Shown here one piece after another: positions 62,739 to 64,000 of a stretch of DNA of 64,000 nt (positions are counted from its first letter, which is position 1; every line of letters begins with the position of its first letter). Below the pieces are notes generated by a model. It did no database searches and was not told where the DNA came from. It saw nothing but the letters and a program-made list of their open reading frames with translations. The position numbers and the translations under genes are program-made. The stretch is from Arthrobacter sp. (lineage in GTDB: Bacteria > Actinomycetota > Actinomycetes > Actinomycetales > Micrococcaceae): assembly GCA_023264815.1 (NCBI GenBank), contig JAHFUZ010000007.1, positions 62,001 through 126,000 of the forward strand, given 5' to 3'.

Positions 62739-64000
62739 GTGGCATCACTTATCGAAAAACTTCTCCGTACGGGTGACAAAAAAACCCTGCGGCAACTTCG
62801 GAACTATGCCGACTCCATCAATGCCCTCGAGGAATCGTTCCAGACCTTCACTGATGCCGAACTGCGCGAGGAGACCGACCGCCTGCGGGCCCGCCACCAG
62901 GACGGTGAGCGGCTGGATGATCTCCTGCCTGAGGCTTTTGCCGCGGTGCGTGAAGCGTCCTCGCGGACCCTCGGCATGCGTCACTTTGACGTCCAGCTGA
63001 TGGGTGGCGCAGCACTCCATCTGGGCAATATCGCCGAAATGAAGACCGGTGAAGGCAAGACCCTCGTGGCCACAGCTCCCGCGTACCTCAATGCCCTTGC
63101 GGGCAACGGCGTGCACGTTATTACCGTGAACGACTACCTGGCCGAATACCAGTCGGACCTGATGGGCCGCGTCTACCGGTTCCTCGGTCTCACCAGCGGC
63201 TGCATCCTGTCTAACCAGGATCCGGCCGTGCGCCGCCAGATGTATGCCGCCGACATCACCTACGGCACCAACAACGAATTCGGCTTCGACTACCTCCGCG
63301 ACAACATGGCCTGGGACAAATCCGAACTCGTCCAGCGCGGCCACAACTTCGCCATTGTTGACGAAGTGGACTCCATCCTCATCGATGAGGCCCGCACGCC
63401 GCTGATCATTTCCGGTCCCGCGCAGGGCGACACCAACCGCTGGTACAGCGAATTCGCCAAAGTGGTGCAGCGCCTGAAGGCGGGCGAAGACTACGAGACT
63501 GACGAGAAGAAGCGCACGGTGGGCGTTCTGGAAAGCGGCATCGAAAAGGTGGAGGACTACCTGGGCATCCAGAACCTCTACGAATCCGCCAACACCCCGC
63601 TGATCGGGTTCCTAAACAACGCCATCAAGGCCAAGGAACTGTTCAAGCGGGACAAGGACTACGTCATCCTGGACGGCGAAGTGCTGATTGTTGACGAGCA
63701 CACCGGCCGCATCCTGGCCGGCCGGCGCTACAACGAGGGCATGCACCAGGCCATCGAGGCCAAGGAAGCCGTGGAGATCAAGGCTGAAAACCAGACCCTG
63801 GCCACGGTGACCCTGCAGAACTACTTCCGCATGTACACCAAGCTCTCAGGCATGACCGGCACAGCCGAGACCGAGGCCGCAGAGTTCATGAGTACCTACA
63901 AGCTGGGCGTGGTGGCCATCCCCACCAACCGGGACATGCAGCGCATCGACCAGGCGGACCTCGTGTACAAGAACGAGACAGTCAAATTCGACGCCGTCGT
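62739..64000 (+). CDS. secA: Protein translocase ATPase SecA, 5' part
   Basis: Motor of the Sec export pathway; the window ends after 420 codons. It opens [31 protein letters not shown], then shows nucleotide-binding domain 1: MKTGEGKT (Walker A K107), [40 protein letters not shown] and [22 protein letters not shown] (Walker B DEVDS). The preprotein crosslinking region and [31 protein letters not shown] follow. GTG 62739 has GGGAG upstream. The preceding TAGACT at 62689-62694 overlaps the glycosylase stop and may be its -10. Confidence 0.95.
   Translation, partial: MASLIEKLLRTGDKKTLRQLRNYADSINALEESFQTFTDAELREETDRLRARHQDGERLDDLLPEAFAAVREASSRTLGMRHFDVQLMGGAALHLGNIAEMKTGEGKTLVATAPAYLNALAGNGVHVITVNDYLAEYQSDLMGRVYRFLGLTSGCILSNQDPAVRRQMYAADITYGTNNEFGFDYLRDNMAWDKSELVQRGHNFAIVDEVDSILIDEARTPLIISGPAQGDTNRWYSEFAKVVQRLKAGEDYETDEKKRTVGVLESGIEKVEDYLGIQNLYESANTPLIGFLNNAIKAKELFKRDKDYVILDGEVLIVDEHTGRILAGRRYNEGMHQAIEAKEAVEIKAENQTLATVTLQNYFRMYTKLSGMTGTAETEAAEFMSTYKLGVVAIPTNRDMQRIDQADLVYKNETVKFDAV

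Noticed and set aside
1..64000. Search for prophage, transposase, integrase, CRISPR, toxin-antitoxin or secondary-metabolite genes
   Set aside because: None recognised; every sizable region is explained by core-type genes.

Overview
The window is a gene-dense, GC-rich chromosomal segment of an actinobacterium, most likely a member of the Micrococcaceae close to Arthrobacter or Pseudarthrobacter. The grounds are very high third-position GC, frequent GTG and TTG starts, ATGA/GTGA gene overlaps, and actinobacterial signature genes: adnAB, uvrD2, an UPF0182 protein, mtrA-mtrB-lpqB and sigK-rskA. I see no prophage, transposon, plasmid function or CRISPR array. Nearly everything is core chromosome.

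Layout. 1-4972: heme synthesis (hemC end, hemD, hemB, a luciferase-like flavoprotein, hemL), closed by a bidirectional terminator. 5127-7578 (minus): three-gene polar amino-acid ABC importer. 7886-27306: a DNA-end and RNA-quality island (DnaQ-like exonuclease, alkyltransferase-like protein, AdnA, AdnB, a degenerate phosphotransferase, NudC, UvrD2, a YgjP-type metallopeptidase, a DUF2342 protein, a PDZ-Lon protease, a UPF0182 membrane protein). From memory this matches M. tuberculosis Rv3193c-Rv3204 in content. 27384-27645: two identical initiator tRNA genes. 27779-35168: cytochrome b-like protein, photolyase, PspA, a TPM-domain protein and an HtrA protease, largely cell-envelope and light/stress functions. 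35412-37953: etfB, etfA and a PIG-L deacetylase. 37989-41160 (minus): sigK-rskA, trmL and a J-domain protein. 41477-47160: a lipoprotein, DoxX, an Fe-S-type regulator, cysteine desulfurase, an FAD reductase and mnmA. 47366-54352: a dipeptide/oligopeptide ABC importer, chorismate mutase and a MetE-like protein. 54379-64000: a DUF4166 protein, mtrA-mtrB-lpqB, comF-like, hpf, a YcaQ-like glycosylase and the first 420 codons of secA.

The most interesting signal is a matched pair of 29-bp operators, TTCTAAAA-N13-TTTTAGAA at 42596-42624 and TTCTAAAA-N13-CTTTAGAA at 45861-45889. Each places its promoter-proximal arm on the -10 box of a sigma-70-like promoter with a 17-bp spacer (TTGCTT/TAAAAT for doxX, TTGACT/TAAAGT for the FAD reductase). 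The divergent neighbour of doxX encodes a winged-helix regulator with C-x13-C-x29-C near its C-terminus, resembling the Fe-S ligands of SufR. I infer a small local regulon (regulator, DoxX, FAD reductase) beside cysteine desulfurase and MnmA that senses Fe-S, redox or nitrosative state.

Other points worth a look are a phosphotransferase whose metal-binding Asp is replaced by Gly, a MetE-like protein without any cysteine, an unusual cysteine layout in AdnA, an 18-bp perfect palindrome after hemL, repeated -10 boxes 6-7 nt before start codons (leaderless mRNAs), and tandem initiator tRNAs of which only one encodes CCA.
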